DNA from: Telmatospirillum sp.
Lineage (GTDB): Bacteria > Pseudomonadota > Alphaproteobacteria > CACIAM-22H2
NCBI GenBank assembly: GCA_020248985.1
Contig: JADCGL010000018.1
Span: forward strand, 124,001 to 188,000
Direction: 5' to 3'
DNA: 64,000 nt
Part shown: piece after piece, positions 19,436 through 27,941 of the stretch
Position numbering within the stretch: the stretch's first letter is position 1
Layout of the letters: every line of letters starts with the position of its first letter
The notes under the pieces: generated by a model
Database searches by the model: none
What the model was told of the DNA's origin: nothing
Seen by the model: the letters and a program-made list of their open reading frames with translations, nothing else
Position numbers and translations under genes: made by a program

Positions 19436-19858
19436 TCAATTTAAGCGCCGCGCCACGGCGCGCTGCCATAAGGCCAGCGCCGGGACCACGCCAAGCTCGA
19501 GCCCAAGCCCAACGAGATGCGGCCATGTGGGCGGCCCCATCGCGAGCAAGCCCACAAGCCGCCCGATGCCGCCGACGAAGACGAGCGACGCCGCAAGGCC
19601 GAAGCGCCCCCCTTTGCGTTCGATAGCGGGCACGCAACTGTAAAAAACGACGCCCAGCGCCATGAAAATGCCGGAGAGATAGCGAAAATGGCTGTCGAGG
19701 TCGATTGTCGGCCCTGCGGCCCCTAAATAGTTGGTGCCGGTCGCAACCCCCGCCGCACCGATGCCAAGCGGGATCGCGGCCAACACGGCGACGCATATCT
19801 GCAAGGCGCGTTTTTGCCGCAGCACAGAAGACGGAGTTTGGGCATGCGTTGGTTCCAT
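19436..19858 (-). CDS. DUF4345-type small membrane protein
   Basis: 140-residue protein with four predicted hydrophobic segments (ICVAVLAAIPLGIGAAGVA, FRYLSGIFMALGVVFYSCVP, FGLAASLVFVGGIGRLVGLL and HLVGLGLELGVVPALALWQ). The order and the Arg/Tyr-containing second helix fit the DUF4345 family. Function unknown. Its start codon lies inside the first codons of the divergent lipoprotein gene (15 shared bases), and no strong ribosome site is seen. Confidence 0.7.
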   Translation of the reverse strand: MEPTHAQTPSSVLRQKRALQICVAVLAAIPLGIGAAGVATGTNYLGAAGPTIDLDSHFRYLSGIFMALGVVFYSCVPAIERKGGRFGLAASLVFVGGIGRLVGLLAMGPPTWPHLVGLGLELGVVPALALWQRAVARRLN

Positions 19859-20710
19859 GGTGCGGTTGCTTTCGTGGGCGTGCTGCTGGGTGCGGGCTGT
19901 TCGGGCGTGGATGCGATCAATGCGCTGGTGCCGACGAACGGCTATGCGGTCGAGAAAGACGTCGCCTACGGACGCGATGCGCGCCAGCGTTTCGATCTGT
20001 ACGTCCCGGACGGGGCGACTGGATCGGCACCGGTCGCGGTTTTTTTCTACGGCGGCGGCTGGACCGGCGGCAGCAAGGCCGATTATCTGTTCGCGGGCCA
20101 GGCGCTCGCCGAACGCGGCTACGTCGTCGCGATCCCGGATTACCGGCTCTATCCGCAGGTGCGCTTTCCGGCCTTCCTCGAAGACAGTGCGGCCGCCGTC
20201 GCCGCCATCCGCACCCATGTGGCCGCGCGCAATTTGGGCAACGGCAAGGTGGCGCTGATCGGCCATTCGGCGGGTGCTTACAATGCGGCGATGCTCGCCC
20301 TCGATCCGCAATGGCTCGCGGCGGCCGGCGTGGATCGCTGCAAAGATATTTCGGCAGTCGTGGGTCTCGCCGGCCCCTACAATTTCCTGCCGCTCAAAGG
20401 CCGCAGCCTCGTGGCGATCTTCGGCGCCGCCGACCCGCTTGCAAACACGCAGCCGATCGAATTCGCGAAAACAAAAGCCCCGCCGATGCTGCTGCTGGCG
20501 GGCCGCAACGACGGCATCGTGTCGCCGCGCAACGCAACGTCGCTCGTATCCGCGATCGAACAGGCGGGCGGCCGCGCGGAAGCCAAGCTCTACGAAAATG
20601 TCGGCCACGCCGACATCGTGGCGTCCTTCGCGCGCCCCTTCCGCGGCGTGCCCCCGAGCCTCGACGATCTCGACCGGTTTTTGGCGGCGAACCGCGGCGG
20701 CGGGTGTTGA
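19844..20710 (+). CDS. Alpha/beta-hydrolase lipoprotein (carboxylesterase/BD-FAE type)
   Basis: Secreted esterase of the alpha/beta-hydrolase fold. ATG 19844 (MRWFHG) has GGAG eight bases upstream and begins a lipoprotein signal ending in the lipobox LLGAGC. The catalytic parts are an oxyanion motif FFYGGGWTGGS (HGGGW-like with Tyr for His), nucleophile GHSAGA, acid in GRNDGIVSP and base in VGHADI. It probably acts on small carboxyl esters or polysaccharide acyl groups at the membrane. The open frame begins earlier at 19814, without a ribosome site. Confidence 0.87.
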   Translation: MRWFHGAVAFVGVLLGAGCSGVDAINALVPTNGYAVEKDVAYGRDARQRFDLYVPDGATGSAPVAVFFYGGGWTGGSKADYLFAGQALAERGYVVAIPDYRLYPQVRFPAFLEDSAAAVAAIRTHVAARNLGNGKVALIGHSAGAYNAAMLALDPQWLAAAGVDRCKDISAVVGLAGPYNFLPLKGRSLVAIFGAADPLANTQPIEFAKTKAPPMLLLAGRNDGIVSPRNATSLVSAIEQAGGRAEAKLYENVGHADIVASFARPFRGVPPSLDDLDRFLAANRGGGC

Positions 20711-20782
20711 GGAGCTCGCGCTGTTTCAGAAACGCGCCTTCGCGCCGAGGGCCGCAAATCGACACGCATGGGCTCGGTACGT

Positions 20783-20860
20783 ATTTCGAATCCGACTTGA
20801 AGCCTAACACTTTGTCGCCGATCGACGTTTGGCCCGCTGCTTGAAGAGTTCGGTATTGTA
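20783..20860 (+). repeat. Left copy of degenerate direct repeat around the HEPN-like gene
   Basis: This segment and 21573-21652 align in the same orientation with an identical stretch CGTTTGGCCCGC and scattered matches on both sides (for example CTTGAAG/CTTGAGG and TAACAC/TTACAC). The two copies flank the HEPN-like ORF. Confidence 0.4.
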
Positions 20861-20901
20861 TTGCGGCTATTCGCTTCGCATTTCGATAGGTAATGTGCTT
20901 G

Positions 20902-21459
20902 TTATAGTTTATCGCGCCATGGAGATGCACCGCCCTGTAATTCCCAACTTATGTGCGCAACCATGCGATTCACCTTAATTGCGATGGCACGTACCCTTTC
21001 CAGTTCACTGGGATCTGTTTGTTTTTTGTTGCGAACTCTTACGGCAACGGGACGGCCATACAATTCTGAGTTTGGCGGCAATCGAAATGACAGCAATGTT
21101 ATTCCACGAGCTTCAGCTCGTCCCGTATGAGCATAGACGGCATGAACAAAATCATTTCTGCCTTCGGCTAGAGCCCGCATTTCTTTCGTTGCTGTCTCTG
21201 CGACGGATATTAAGTCCGGTTTTCCGGACTTCTCGCGAACTGCGGTTAACCAGATTTGCGCATTGTTGGCGATGGTGGTCGAACTCATGATGGTTCGGGC
21301 GCATTCGTCCGATACTTCAAGCAATTTTTGCACGCAGACAACCATCAGATATTCTATCTGCCCCTGAATGGCGCAAATTTCCCCAATGAGTTGGAACTCC
21401 TTATTGGATAATGGTATCGCCCACGCTGGGCCATCCGGATCAAGGGACCAATCAGCCAT
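20902..21459 (-). CDS. Hypothetical protein with HEPN-like RNxxxH motif
   Basis: 185-residue mostly helical protein of AT-richer composition than its neighbours. Residues 101-106 read RNDFVH, a match to the R-N-x(3)-H motif of HEPN ribonucleases and abortive-infection proteins, and follow a long helix pair. No partner antitoxin is seen. It stands alone with gene-free DNA on both sides and degenerate direct repeats outside. A toxin or stress RNase is an inference from the motif only; it may be an orphan. Confidence 0.6.
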   Translation of the reverse strand: MADWSLDPDGPAWAIPLSNKEFQLIGEICAIQGQIEYLMVVCVQKLLEVSDECARTIMSSTTIANNAQIWLTAVREKSGKPDLISVAETATKEMRALAEGRNDFVHAVYAHTGRAEARGITLLSFRLPPNSELYGRPVAVRVRNKKQTDPSELERVRAIAIKVNRMVAHISWELQGGASPWRDKL

Positions 21460-21572
21460 GGTTTACACGAAAAAGAAAAAGGGACGCGGTGTTGAGCAGG
21501 ATGCTCAGCACGTCGCCGACAAAGCATGCGAAACCAGAACCATTGCACCAGACTATAGAGACACAATACTTA

Positions 21573-21652
21573 GTTCCAACCCGGCTTGAGGTCTTACACA
21601 GATCCGTTGAGAGGCGTTTGGCCCGCAGCCCGTAGAGATAACTATTGTGTCC
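21573..21652 (+). repeat. Right copy of degenerate direct repeat around the HEPN-like gene
   Basis: Partner of the repeat at 20783-20860. The shared core is CGTTTGGCCCGC at about 21613-21624. Downstream, 21653-22304 holds no intact gene that I can support. Confidence 0.4.
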
Positions 21653-21744
21653 CCGTAACTCGTAGTATTTTTCTTTGCCCGTAACTCTCAGTCAAAACCT
21701 AATTCTTGTTTCCGCAGTTCGTCGCCACAATACTTTCGACCTTC

Positions 21745-22010
21745 ACGAGGTCATTGCGAGTTTGGTACTTTTTGAAAGCCGTCTTCGACCGTGTAGAGCC
21801 CGTAGTTGGTTGTGCCGCCAATCTCCGAAAGATCGAGATCGTCGCTGTTGGCCTAAGGGCTTTCGCCCTTAACGAGATCGGCGCGCTTTTTGGCGCTGTC
21901 GAGGCCGACTTCGCCGTCGAGATTGAGCTGGTCGGTCGAACCTGGAATCTCGTTTTCGCGCAGTAGTTGAAACTGGAGAAATTCATAGACTAAGCCTCGT
22001 GAAAGGTTGA
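21745..22010 (-). pseudogene. Possible degraded coding remnant
   Basis: On the minus strand one frame reads like real protein (EFLQFQLLRENEIPGSTDQL then LDGEVGLDSAKKRADLVKG), but it meets an in-frame TAG and then continues (SDDLDLSEIGGTTNYGLYTV) to another stop. No start codon with a ribosome site is seen. It may be the decayed end of an unknown gene in this AT-rich, gene-poor stretch (21460-22304). I do not recognise the family. Confidence 0.35.
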
Positions 22011-22304
22011 GCCTAAATAATAAAAGAACAACTTTTCAGAAAAAAAATTAAAGTATTTTTTCATCAAACGGATAAACAGCATAGTTCTTGATATAAACTC
22101 ACATTTATGCTCGAATCAAGCATCGTCGCCGGGTTCGCCCGCAGCGGCGTGTGCTGTTTGAAATGTGAAGAAAGACGAGCGGCAGTGGCTCCGAAAACCG
22201 GCCGCTGCAACATGTAACCGCGATTCGTTGCCGTGGTTACATTTCTGGAATATCAATGGGTTAAATCGGCGACCGTCGCGATTTGTCGCCTTTGGTAACC
22301 TATT

Positions 22305-22553
22305 TCAGCCGCGTTGCGGGCAGTCTTGGCGCTCGCACGGGGCGGAGCCTTTGGCGACAAACGCCTTGCACACGCGGCAGGGGGCGAGGATCTCGGCCTC
22401 TTCCTTGAGGGCGGCCTTGGCAACCCCGCCTTGGCGCGCGCGTTCGGCCGCGATCTCCTGCTCCTTCTCGCGGATGCGCAAATAGCGCCAGCCGAACCAC
22501 ACCACGGCCAGCACCACGATCAGCAGCAGGAGTTTGGCGAAGGAAAAGCCCAT
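22305..22553 (-). CDS. Small membrane-anchored zinc-ribbon protein (PP0621 family)
   Basis: 82-residue protein. An N-terminal transmembrane helix (FAKLLLLIVVLAVVWFGWRY) is followed by a charged linker and a CRVCKAF...CERQDC four-cysteine knuckle, as in the PP0621 family. The stop of the upstream S49 peptidase is 22 bases away, so they are probably cotranscribed. Function unknown. Confidence 0.8.
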   Translation of the reverse strand: MGFSFAKLLLLIVVLAVVWFGWRYLRIREKEQEIAAERARQGGVAKAALKEEAEILAPCRVCKAFVAKGSAPCERQDCPQRG

Positions 22554-22575
22554 GGTTAAATTTTCTCCATCGCCG

Positions 22576-23427
22576 TCACAGCCCGTAGCGCGCCCACAGG
22601 CTGCGCGTCTCGAGGGCTTCGAGCGCTTGCTGCGGCCAGGCCGCGTTCTCGGTGCCGAAGGAAGCGCTCTGCGCAAGCCCGATCCAGCGGCGCAAGGCAC
22701 TGTCGCGCGCCCCGAAGCGGCGATAGCGCACCTTTTCGCCGAAGCGGCGGCGCAGATCGCTGCGCGCGTCGCCGAGCGCATCGACGAGGCCGAGCTGTTT
22801 GGCTTGCGCACCCGTCCAGAAAGCGCCCTCGAACAAGGTCGCGTCGTCGCCCGCCAGGCGCGTGCCGCGCCGGTTGCGCACCCAGGCGATGAAATTGGCG
22901 TGGATCTCGGCCTGCAAGGCTTTGAGGCGGTCGACATCCTCTTGCTTCGCGGGCAGGAACGGATCGAGCAGCGATTTGGCGTGGCCGGCCGTGTAGAGGC
23001 GGCGCTCCACGCCCAAGCGCGCGATCGCCTCGGCAAAGCCGAAGCCCGCCGCGATCACGCCGATCGAACCCACGACCGAGTTGGCGTCGGCCACGATCTC
23101 GTCGGCGGCACACGCAAGCCAATAGCCGCCCGACGCCGCCACATCCTCGACATAGGCGTAGACAGGCTTTTTGTGTTCGTCCGCCAACGCGCGGATGCGA
23201 TTGCCGATCAAGGCCGATTGGGCGGCCGAGCCGCCCGGCGAATTGAGGATGAGGGCCACGGCCGCACAATCCTCGGCCTTGAAGGCGGCTTCCAGCGGGC
23301 CGGCAAGCCGGGCGAGCGAAAGCCCGCGTGCCCCGCCCATCCCGATGGCGCCCTCAAGGCGCAGCACTGCCACGCGCGCGGGCGGCGTGCGGCCGACAAA
23401 ACGTTCGAGTGTGTCGCGGAGATTCAT
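22576..23427 (-). CDS. S49-family serine peptidase (SppA/SohB-like)
   Basis: 283-residue Clp-fold peptidase related to signal-peptide peptidase. It has LILNSPGGSAAQS (oxyanion strand), nucleophile in DVAASGGYWLA (Ser99) and a likely general base in TAGHAKSLLDPF (Lys151), plus GSIGVI. There is no membrane helix, so it is a short cytoplasmic type. The frame is open up to 23622, but MNLRDTLERF at 23427 matches homologues. It lies eleven bases after the methyltransferase stop in the same direction. Confidence 0.92.
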   Translation of the reverse strand: MNLRDTLERFVGRTPPARVAVLRLEGAIGMGGARGLSLARLAGPLEAAFKAEDCAAVALILNSPGGSAAQSALIGNRIRALADEHKKPVYAYVEDVAASGGYWLACAADEIVADANSVVGSIGVIAAGFGFAEAIARLGVERRLYTAGHAKSLLDPFLPAKQEDVDRLKALQAEIHANFIAWVRNRRGTRLAGDDATLFEGAFWTGAQAKQLGLVDALGDARSDLRRRFGEKVRYRRFGARDSALRRWIGLAQSASFGTENAAWPQQALEALETRSLWARYGL

Positions 23428-23438
23428 CTTCCGCCTAT

Positions 23439-24185
23439 CTATACACGTTCGGGCGCATCGAGGGCCAGCGCCGAACGCCCGCGCAGAATCGCATCGGCGT
23501 CGGCTGTGTAGCTGCCGTCGGCTTCGTGCAGCACAAGGCCTGCGGCCACGCGCAGCGGGGTCGCAATACCTTTTCGTGCACGCACAAGGATGCGTTTTGC
23601 AGGCACACCTGCTTTGGGCCACAGCGGAAACACAACGATTTCGCCCGCGTGGCTTCGCAAGCCCGCCAGCAGATCGTCGAGCCGGTCGGCGCGCTGCACA
23701 AACAGCACATGCCCGCGCGGGGCCACGGCGCGCAAGGCAGCCGCGATCCAGTCGGCGAGTGCGGCTTCGCCTTCCACGTTGGCACTTGCGCGGGCGGCAT
23801 GCTTCGAGGATTGCGCGCGATGGCCCGGCAGATAAGGCGGGTTCGCGAACACAAGATCGAAGCCGGTTTTTGCGAAGCTTCGTACGTCGCCGATCTCGAT
23901 ATCGAAACGTGCGGTCATGTCGTTCGCCGCCGCGTTGGTTTTTGCCAACGCGGCCGCGTCCGCATCGCGTTCAAGGCCGAGGATGCGCAAATTCGATAAG
24001 CGTGCGAGCGCGCACAGGCTTGCAGCGCCCGCACCGCAGCCAAGTTCGAGCGCGCTATGCGCCGATGCGGGGACGGCAGCCGCGAGGAGCACCGGATCGA
24101 TGGCCGCACGATAGCCGTCGGCGCTTTGGCGCAGGGCCACGCGGCCGTCGAGCAAGCGGTCGTCGGTGAAGGCAGGCTCGGTCAA
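23439..24185 (-). CDS. tRNA1(Val) A37 N6-methyltransferase-like protein (TrmN6/COG4123)
   Basis: 248-residue SAM-dependent methyltransferase. The SAM site is LELGCGAGAASL, and the N6-adenine catalytic motif NPPY is at 115-118. The QSADGYRAAIDPVLLAA start is typical of COG4123 (YfiC/TrmN6), which methylate A37 of valine tRNA. It heads a minus-strand group with the S49 peptidase and zinc-ribbon protein and is divergent from the prenyl synthase. Confidence 0.85.
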   Translation of the reverse strand: MTEPAFTDDRLLDGRVALRQSADGYRAAIDPVLLAAAVPASAHSALELGCGAGAASLCALARLSNLRILGLERDADAAALAKTNAAANDMTARFDIEIGDVRSFAKTGFDLVFANPPYLPGHRAQSSKHAARASANVEGEAALADWIAAALRAVAPRGHVLFVQRADRLDDLLAGLRSHAGEIVVFPLWPKAGVPAKRILVRARKGIATPLRVAAGLVLHEADGSYTADADAILRGRSALALDAPERV

Positions 24186-24299
24186 AAAGGACAGCGCTTT
24201 CGCTGGAGGCCGGGAGAAGGCGAGACTTGAATTCTGCGCCTCAACACCTATGCTCGGTCGCGTAGAGAGGCCGCGTCAAGCGGCAAAGGGGAGCAGCCG

Positions 24300-25334
24300 G
24301 TGGCAGTCGTCGTAAATCTCGAAGGCGAGCGCGGGCGCAGCGCGCGTGGGACCGCGAAAAACGGTCTCGATGCGCTGGTTGCGTTGTGCGCGGAAGACAT
24401 CAAAGCGGTCAACGAAGCGATCCTGCGGCGCATGCATTCTTCCGTGCCGCTGATCCCGCAGCTCGCAAGCCACATTGTGGCAGCCGGCGGCAAGCGCATG
24501 CGCCCGATGCTCACGCTGGCGGCGGCCCGCATGTGCGGCTATCGCGGCGACCGCCACATCCAGCTTGCGGCTTGTGTCGAATTCATCCACACCGCCACGC
24601 TTCTGCACGACGACGTCGTCGACGAAAGCGATCTGCGGCGCGGCCGCGCCACGGCGAACGCCTTGTGGGGCAACAAGGCGAGCGTGCTGGTCGGCGATTT
24701 CCTGTTCAGCCGCTCGTTCCAGCTGATGGTCGAAGACGGCTCGCTTGCCGTGCTCGGCATTCTTTCGACCGCGTCGGCCACGATCGCGGAGGGCGAAGTT
24801 TTGCAGCTCGCCACCGCCAACGACACCGAAACCTCTGAGCAGGCCTATCTCGAAGTCGTCAGCGCCAAGACCGCGGCCTTGTTCGCGGCTGCGTGCCGCG
24901 TGGGGGCTGCCGTCGCCGACCGGCCCAAGGCCGAGGAAGACGCGCTCGAAACCTACGGCCTCAATCTTGGTATTGCCTTCCAGCTCGTCGACGATGTGCT
25001 CGACTACGGTGCTTCGAGTGCCGACATGGGCAAAAACAGCGGCGACGATTTCCGCGACGGCAAGATCACGCTGCCGGTGGTGCTGTCGTTCCTGCGCGGC
25101 GAGGAAAGCGAGCGCGTGTTCTGGCGCCGCACGCTCGAAGATCTCGACCAGAAAGAGGGCGATTTCGCGCATGCGCTCGAACTCATGCGCAAGCACAAAG
25201 CGCTCGACGACACGATCGAGCGCGCGCGCCACTATGGTCGGATCGCGCGCGATGCGCTCGGCATCTTCGCCGATGGGCCGGAGAAGCGCGCTTTGGTCGA
25301 ACTCGTGGATTTTGCGATCCAGCGCGGCTATTAG
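24300..25334 (+). CDS. Octaprenyl/decaprenyl diphosphate synthase (IspB-type)
   Basis: All-trans polyprenyl synthase that makes the ubiquinone side chain by adding isopentenyl diphosphate. The 344-residue product has GGKRMRP, the first Asp-rich motif LLHDDVVDESDLRRGR (from Asp104), and the second FQLVDDVLDY (from Asp231), with KITLPVV near the end. The start is GTG 24300 behind GGGGAG. The product length (C40 or C50) cannot be read off. Its stop overlaps the stop of the convergent lytic transglycosylase gene by three bases. Confidence 0.94.
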   Translation: MAVVVNLEGERGRSARGTAKNGLDALVALCAEDIKAVNEAILRRMHSSVPLIPQLASHIVAAGGKRMRPMLTLAAARMCGYRGDRHIQLAACVEFIHTATLLHDDVVDESDLRRGRATANALWGNKASVLVGDFLFSRSFQLMVEDGSLAVLGILSTASATIAEGEVLQLATANDTETSEQAYLEVVSAKTAALFAAACRVGAAVADRPKAEEDALETYGLNLGIAFQLVDDVLDYGASSADMGKNSGDDFRDGKITLPVVLSFLRGEESERVFWRRTLEDLDQKEGDFAHALELMRKHKALDDTIERARHYGRIARDALGIFADGPEKRALVELVDFAIQRGY

Positions 25335-26065
25335 CTCGCGAGCTGCGCTTGCAGCAGCGAGGACAGCACGGGCGCTTGCGTACCCCGCACCGTCGCAATA
25401 CCGTCGAGATAATCGCGCTGGGTGGGCTGCGCAGTCGGCGCTTGGGTCTGCGCCACTTCGAGGCGCTGGGCCACTTCGCCCGCCGTGCGGAAGCGGCGCG
25501 CTTCGCGGTCGTGGAACACGGCGCGGTTCGCGTTGGCGGCGGCGGGCAGCAATTTGTTGGACGGCGTGTCGGGCGATTCCTCGGCCGCTTTGATGAGCCG
25601 GATCGCCCCGCGCGCACCCAGGAAATGGGCCGCGTAGACTTCCTGGTAGGTGGGCTCGCGGCCGAGCACTTTCTGCAGCGAGGTGCGGTTTTTCTCGGTG
25701 AGTTCGCCGGCCATGGCGGCGGCCATTTTGGGGTCCTTGCGCAGGGCAAGAATTGCCGCCCGGTCTTCCTGGCTCGGCACTTCGTTCCGGCCCGTGGTCC
25801 GGTCCTTGGCGATCTTTTTGGCCATGTCGCCGATGCCGTATTTGGCGCCGTGGCTGCGCACGAGGTCGAGCCAAGTCTGCTCGGTGAATTGGAACAGGCC
25901 TGTCGCCGACGAGTTTTTGCTTTGGGCGTTGGGTTTCAACGCACTTTCGCGGTTCGCGATGGCCAAAAGCTCGTCGAAGCCGGCCTTGCCGCGTTTGGCG
26001 GGCTCGGCCAAAGCGCTGGCGATCTGCGGGGACACGCGCGGTGTCTGGAGGGTTTTTTCGATCAT
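25331..26065 (-). CDS. Lytic transglycosylase-domain protein
   Basis: 244-residue protein with an SLT-like catalytic domain: IANRESALKPNAQSKNSSA (catalytic Glu40) and ATGLFQFTEQTW. No signal peptide is visible, so export would need another route. The C-terminal 50 residues are Gln/Ala/Thr-rich and probably disordered. Such soluble SLT proteins occur with flagellar or secretion systems, but none is in the window. Convergent with the prenyl synthase. Confidence 0.8.
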   Translation of the reverse strand: MIEKTLQTPRVSPQIASALAEPAKRGKAGFDELLAIANRESALKPNAQSKNSSATGLFQFTEQTWLDLVRSHGAKYGIGDMAKKIAKDRTTGRNEVPSQEDRAAILALRKDPKMAAAMAGELTEKNRTSLQKVLGREPTYQEVYAAHFLGARGAIRLIKAAEESPDTPSNKLLPAAANANRAVFHDREARRFRTAGEVAQRLEVAQTQAPTAQPTQRDYLDGIATVRGTQAPVLSSLLQAQLAS

Positions 26066-26139
26066 GGCCCCCTGGATAGAGCAACCCCCATGCCAAGGGC
26101 TCGGCCCCGGCCGAGCGCAAGGCTTGCGCGCCCCGGCGA

Positions 26140-26160
26140 GGAGCGCTATACGAGCGCTCC
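26140..26160. repeat. Palindrome just upstream of tRNA-Pro
   Basis: GGAGCGCT - ATACG - AGCGCTCC, two 8-base perfect arms, ending seven bases before the tRNA. It may be a promoter element or operator. No function is shown. Confidence 0.4.
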
Positions 26161-26167
26161 CGATCGG

Positions 26168-26244
26168 TCGGAGCGTAGCTCAGCCTGGTAGAGCACTAGC
26201 TTCGGGAGCTAGGGGCCGGAGGTTCGAATCCTCTCGCTCCGACC
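26168..26244 (+). tRNA. tRNA-Pro(CGG)
   Basis: Complete cloverleaf with encoded CCA. The acceptor is CGGAGCG pairing with CGCTCCG, then A73 and CCA. The anticodon stem CTAGC/GCTAG encloses loop TTCGGGA, anticodon CGG at 26202-26204. The T-arm is GGAGG-TTCGAAT-CCTCT. C1-G72 with A73 is the proline identity set. A tyrosine integrase starts about 100 bases downstream, so its 3' end is probably the attachment site of an integrative element. Confidence 0.97.
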
Positions 26245-26259
26245 ATCGGCAGAGCCGTT

Positions 26260-26292
26260 AGTTGGAAAACGGTTGGAAAAAAGTTGGAAGTA
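26260..26292 (+). repeat. Phased GTTGGAAA repeats between tRNA-Pro and integrase (arm-type sites?)
   Basis: Three direct copies, GTTGGAAAAC at 26260, GTTGGAAAAA at 26271 and GTTGGAAGTA at 26283, spaced 11-12 bases (about one helical turn). Direct repeats of this kind beside an attachment site are typical integrase arm sites or excisionase sites. A similar TGGAAAC element sits inside each large repeat at 37236, 46650 and 61628. Confidence 0.55.
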
Positions 26293-26347
26293 CCGCCCGA
26301 AACGCCTTACGAGACGTTTGTTTGTCTCGTAAAGTGAGGCCAGCGCG

Positions 26348-27571
26348 GTGCTCAAACTGAGGTACGTCTCGCCGACAAAAAAGCGGCTCGCCGACGGATC
26401 CACCGTCGTTTTTTACTATTATCGGCGCCCGAATCAGCCGGCTGTAGCGGTCGGCACCGACCAGCAAATCGTCCGCGAGCGCCATCGAATTCTTGAGATG
26501 CAATACGCGGCTGCCGCCGCGGTCGCAGTTCGCCAAGCGGGCACAGTGGGAGAGCTCGTAATGCGTTTCTATGAGTCAAGTGCCTGGGCAGGCATGTCGA
26601 TCAACACGCAGGCGCTTTGGCGGCTTGCCTTCCGAAAACTCGAAGAACGTTTTGGCGATTTTCCGCCTGCCGCGATTACAAGAAAGGTCGCGCATGCTTT
26701 CAAAGAGAAAATGGTGAGAGCGGGCGATGGCCCGGCCACAATTCGAAATCGTCTCGCCGCTTGGCGGCGTTTGTGGAGCTGGGCAGTTGATGAGGCCGGA
26801 ATTTTCACGGGCGAAAACCCGTGGAACAAATTGGGCAGTCTCGGCAAACAAAAGCGCACACGACCGGGGCGGCTCTGGGAGCAGGCGCACATCAATGCTT
26901 TTTTGAATGTGCGCCGGAGCATAAAAATCGGCGGCAACCCGGCCTTTAGCGATCCGAATGTCGAAACGGAAGTCACTACCCCGCTGCCGCTTCGCCTCGC
27001 GCTGTTGCTCGGCCTTGCGAGCACGCAGCGCCTGGGCGACGTGCTTCGACTAACCGGTCAGAATCTTACCGAACGGGACGGCGAGCTTTGGCTTTCGCTG
27101 AAGCAGTCCAAGACTGGTCCAGAGGTTTCGTTCCCGATTTTGTCGATCGCGGCGAACGAATTACGAGCGCAAAAAATCGAACCCGGCGAAAGTCGCTTTC
27201 TGATACGTAGCAAAAACGGCCTGCCTTTCGAAACGCGCGCATTCGCGAAGCGATTTCGAGTGTGGACTACTGCCGCAGGGTTGCCGCACACTTTCAAGGA
27301 TTTGAGAAGCTCTGGGATGGTTTGGTATTCCCGCGCCGGCGCGGACGCGACGCAAATCGTATCGATTTCCGGTCATTCGATCGACGCTACGCAGAATATC
27401 TTAAATACATACATAAAGAGAAATGAGAAGTCCGCCGACATTGCGGTCAAAAAATTAGAAGAAGCCATGACGCGGCAAGCCGCTTCAAAACCTGCTGCTC
27501 AAGCCAAGCCGCGTCCGCCCGGTTGGAGGCGGGAGCAGTCCCGTCGAGTTTCGACATCACACGACAAATAA
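26348..27571 (+). CDS. Tyrosine recombinase (island integrase)
   Basis: 407-residue phage-type integrase. It has an N-terminal DNA-binding part (YYYRRPNQPAVAVGT), a SAM-like core-binding domain from about 65 to 160, and the catalytic domain after 210. Active-site residues are Arg228 (ASTQRLGDVLRL), Lys255 (KQSKTG), Arg320 (FKDLRSSG, with Lys replacing the usual His of HxLR), His343 (SGHS) and Tyr355 (ILNTYIKR). The start is GTG 26348 with GAGG upstream. The location beside the tRNA-Pro 3' end is the standard position for such an enzyme. It is probably still functional, although the His to Lys change is unusual. Confidence 0.93.
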   Translation: MLKLRYVSPTKKRLADGSTVVFYYYRRPNQPAVAVGTDQQIVRERHRILEMQYAAAAAVAVRQAGTVGELVMRFYESSAWAGMSINTQALWRLAFRKLEERFGDFPPAAITRKVAHAFKEKMVRAGDGPATIRNRLAAWRRLWSWAVDEAGIFTGENPWNKLGSLGKQKRTRPGRLWEQAHINAFLNVRRSIKIGGNPAFSDPNVETEVTTPLPLRLALLLGLASTQRLGDVLRLTGQNLTERDGELWLSLKQSKTGPEVSFPILSIAANELRAQKIEPGESRFLIRSKNGLPFETRAFAKRFRVWTTAAGLPHTFKDLRSSGMVWYSRAGADATQIVSISGHSIDATQNILNTYIKRNEKSADIAVKKLEEAMTRQAASKPAAQAKPRPPGWRREQSRRVSTSHDK

Positions 27572-27941
27572 CCTTACTGAATAAAGCTTGTCGCAGTGCC
27601 CCTGGAAGGACTTGAGTATAGCGTTAAAATACACACTTCAACCTGGAGTCGAAAACCGCTTCACTATTCAGGCGGTCTCGACGACTCGTATGCTCATGGG
27701 TCTTATTCTAGAAACGCTGATCTTAATCACTTAACTATGAGCCTGCAGGAAACATTGTTACCGTCCTCCCCCACTTCGTTCGCTATGTCGAATGATATCG
27801 CTATAAAGAGATATTCAGTCTGTAGCGCGAAATCTCCCGTGCGGCCATCGGTCCACGACGACGCTCCTCAGTAGGTTTGAAGCCGTCGGCGCCGCTGCCT
27901 CCTACATCGCGGCCGGGTCTACAACTGGATTTTTTCACTGT
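27572..27941. other. Gene-free stretch between integrase and serine recombinase
   Basis: 370 bases with weak short ORFs only (the longest plus-strand one at 27596-27874 lacks a ribosome site and family features). I see no gene, RNA or clear repeat here. Confidence 0.5.

Noticed and set aside
20803-20834. Integron attC-like site (GCCTAAC ... GTTTGGC) near the HEPN-like gene
   Set aside because: Too short and with a mismatched core; the second copy does not keep the inverted sites, and no integron integrase is seen.
27596-27874. Plus-strand ORF of 92 codons after the integrase
   Set aside because: No ribosome site, no recognisable domain, low-complexity composition; probably chance.
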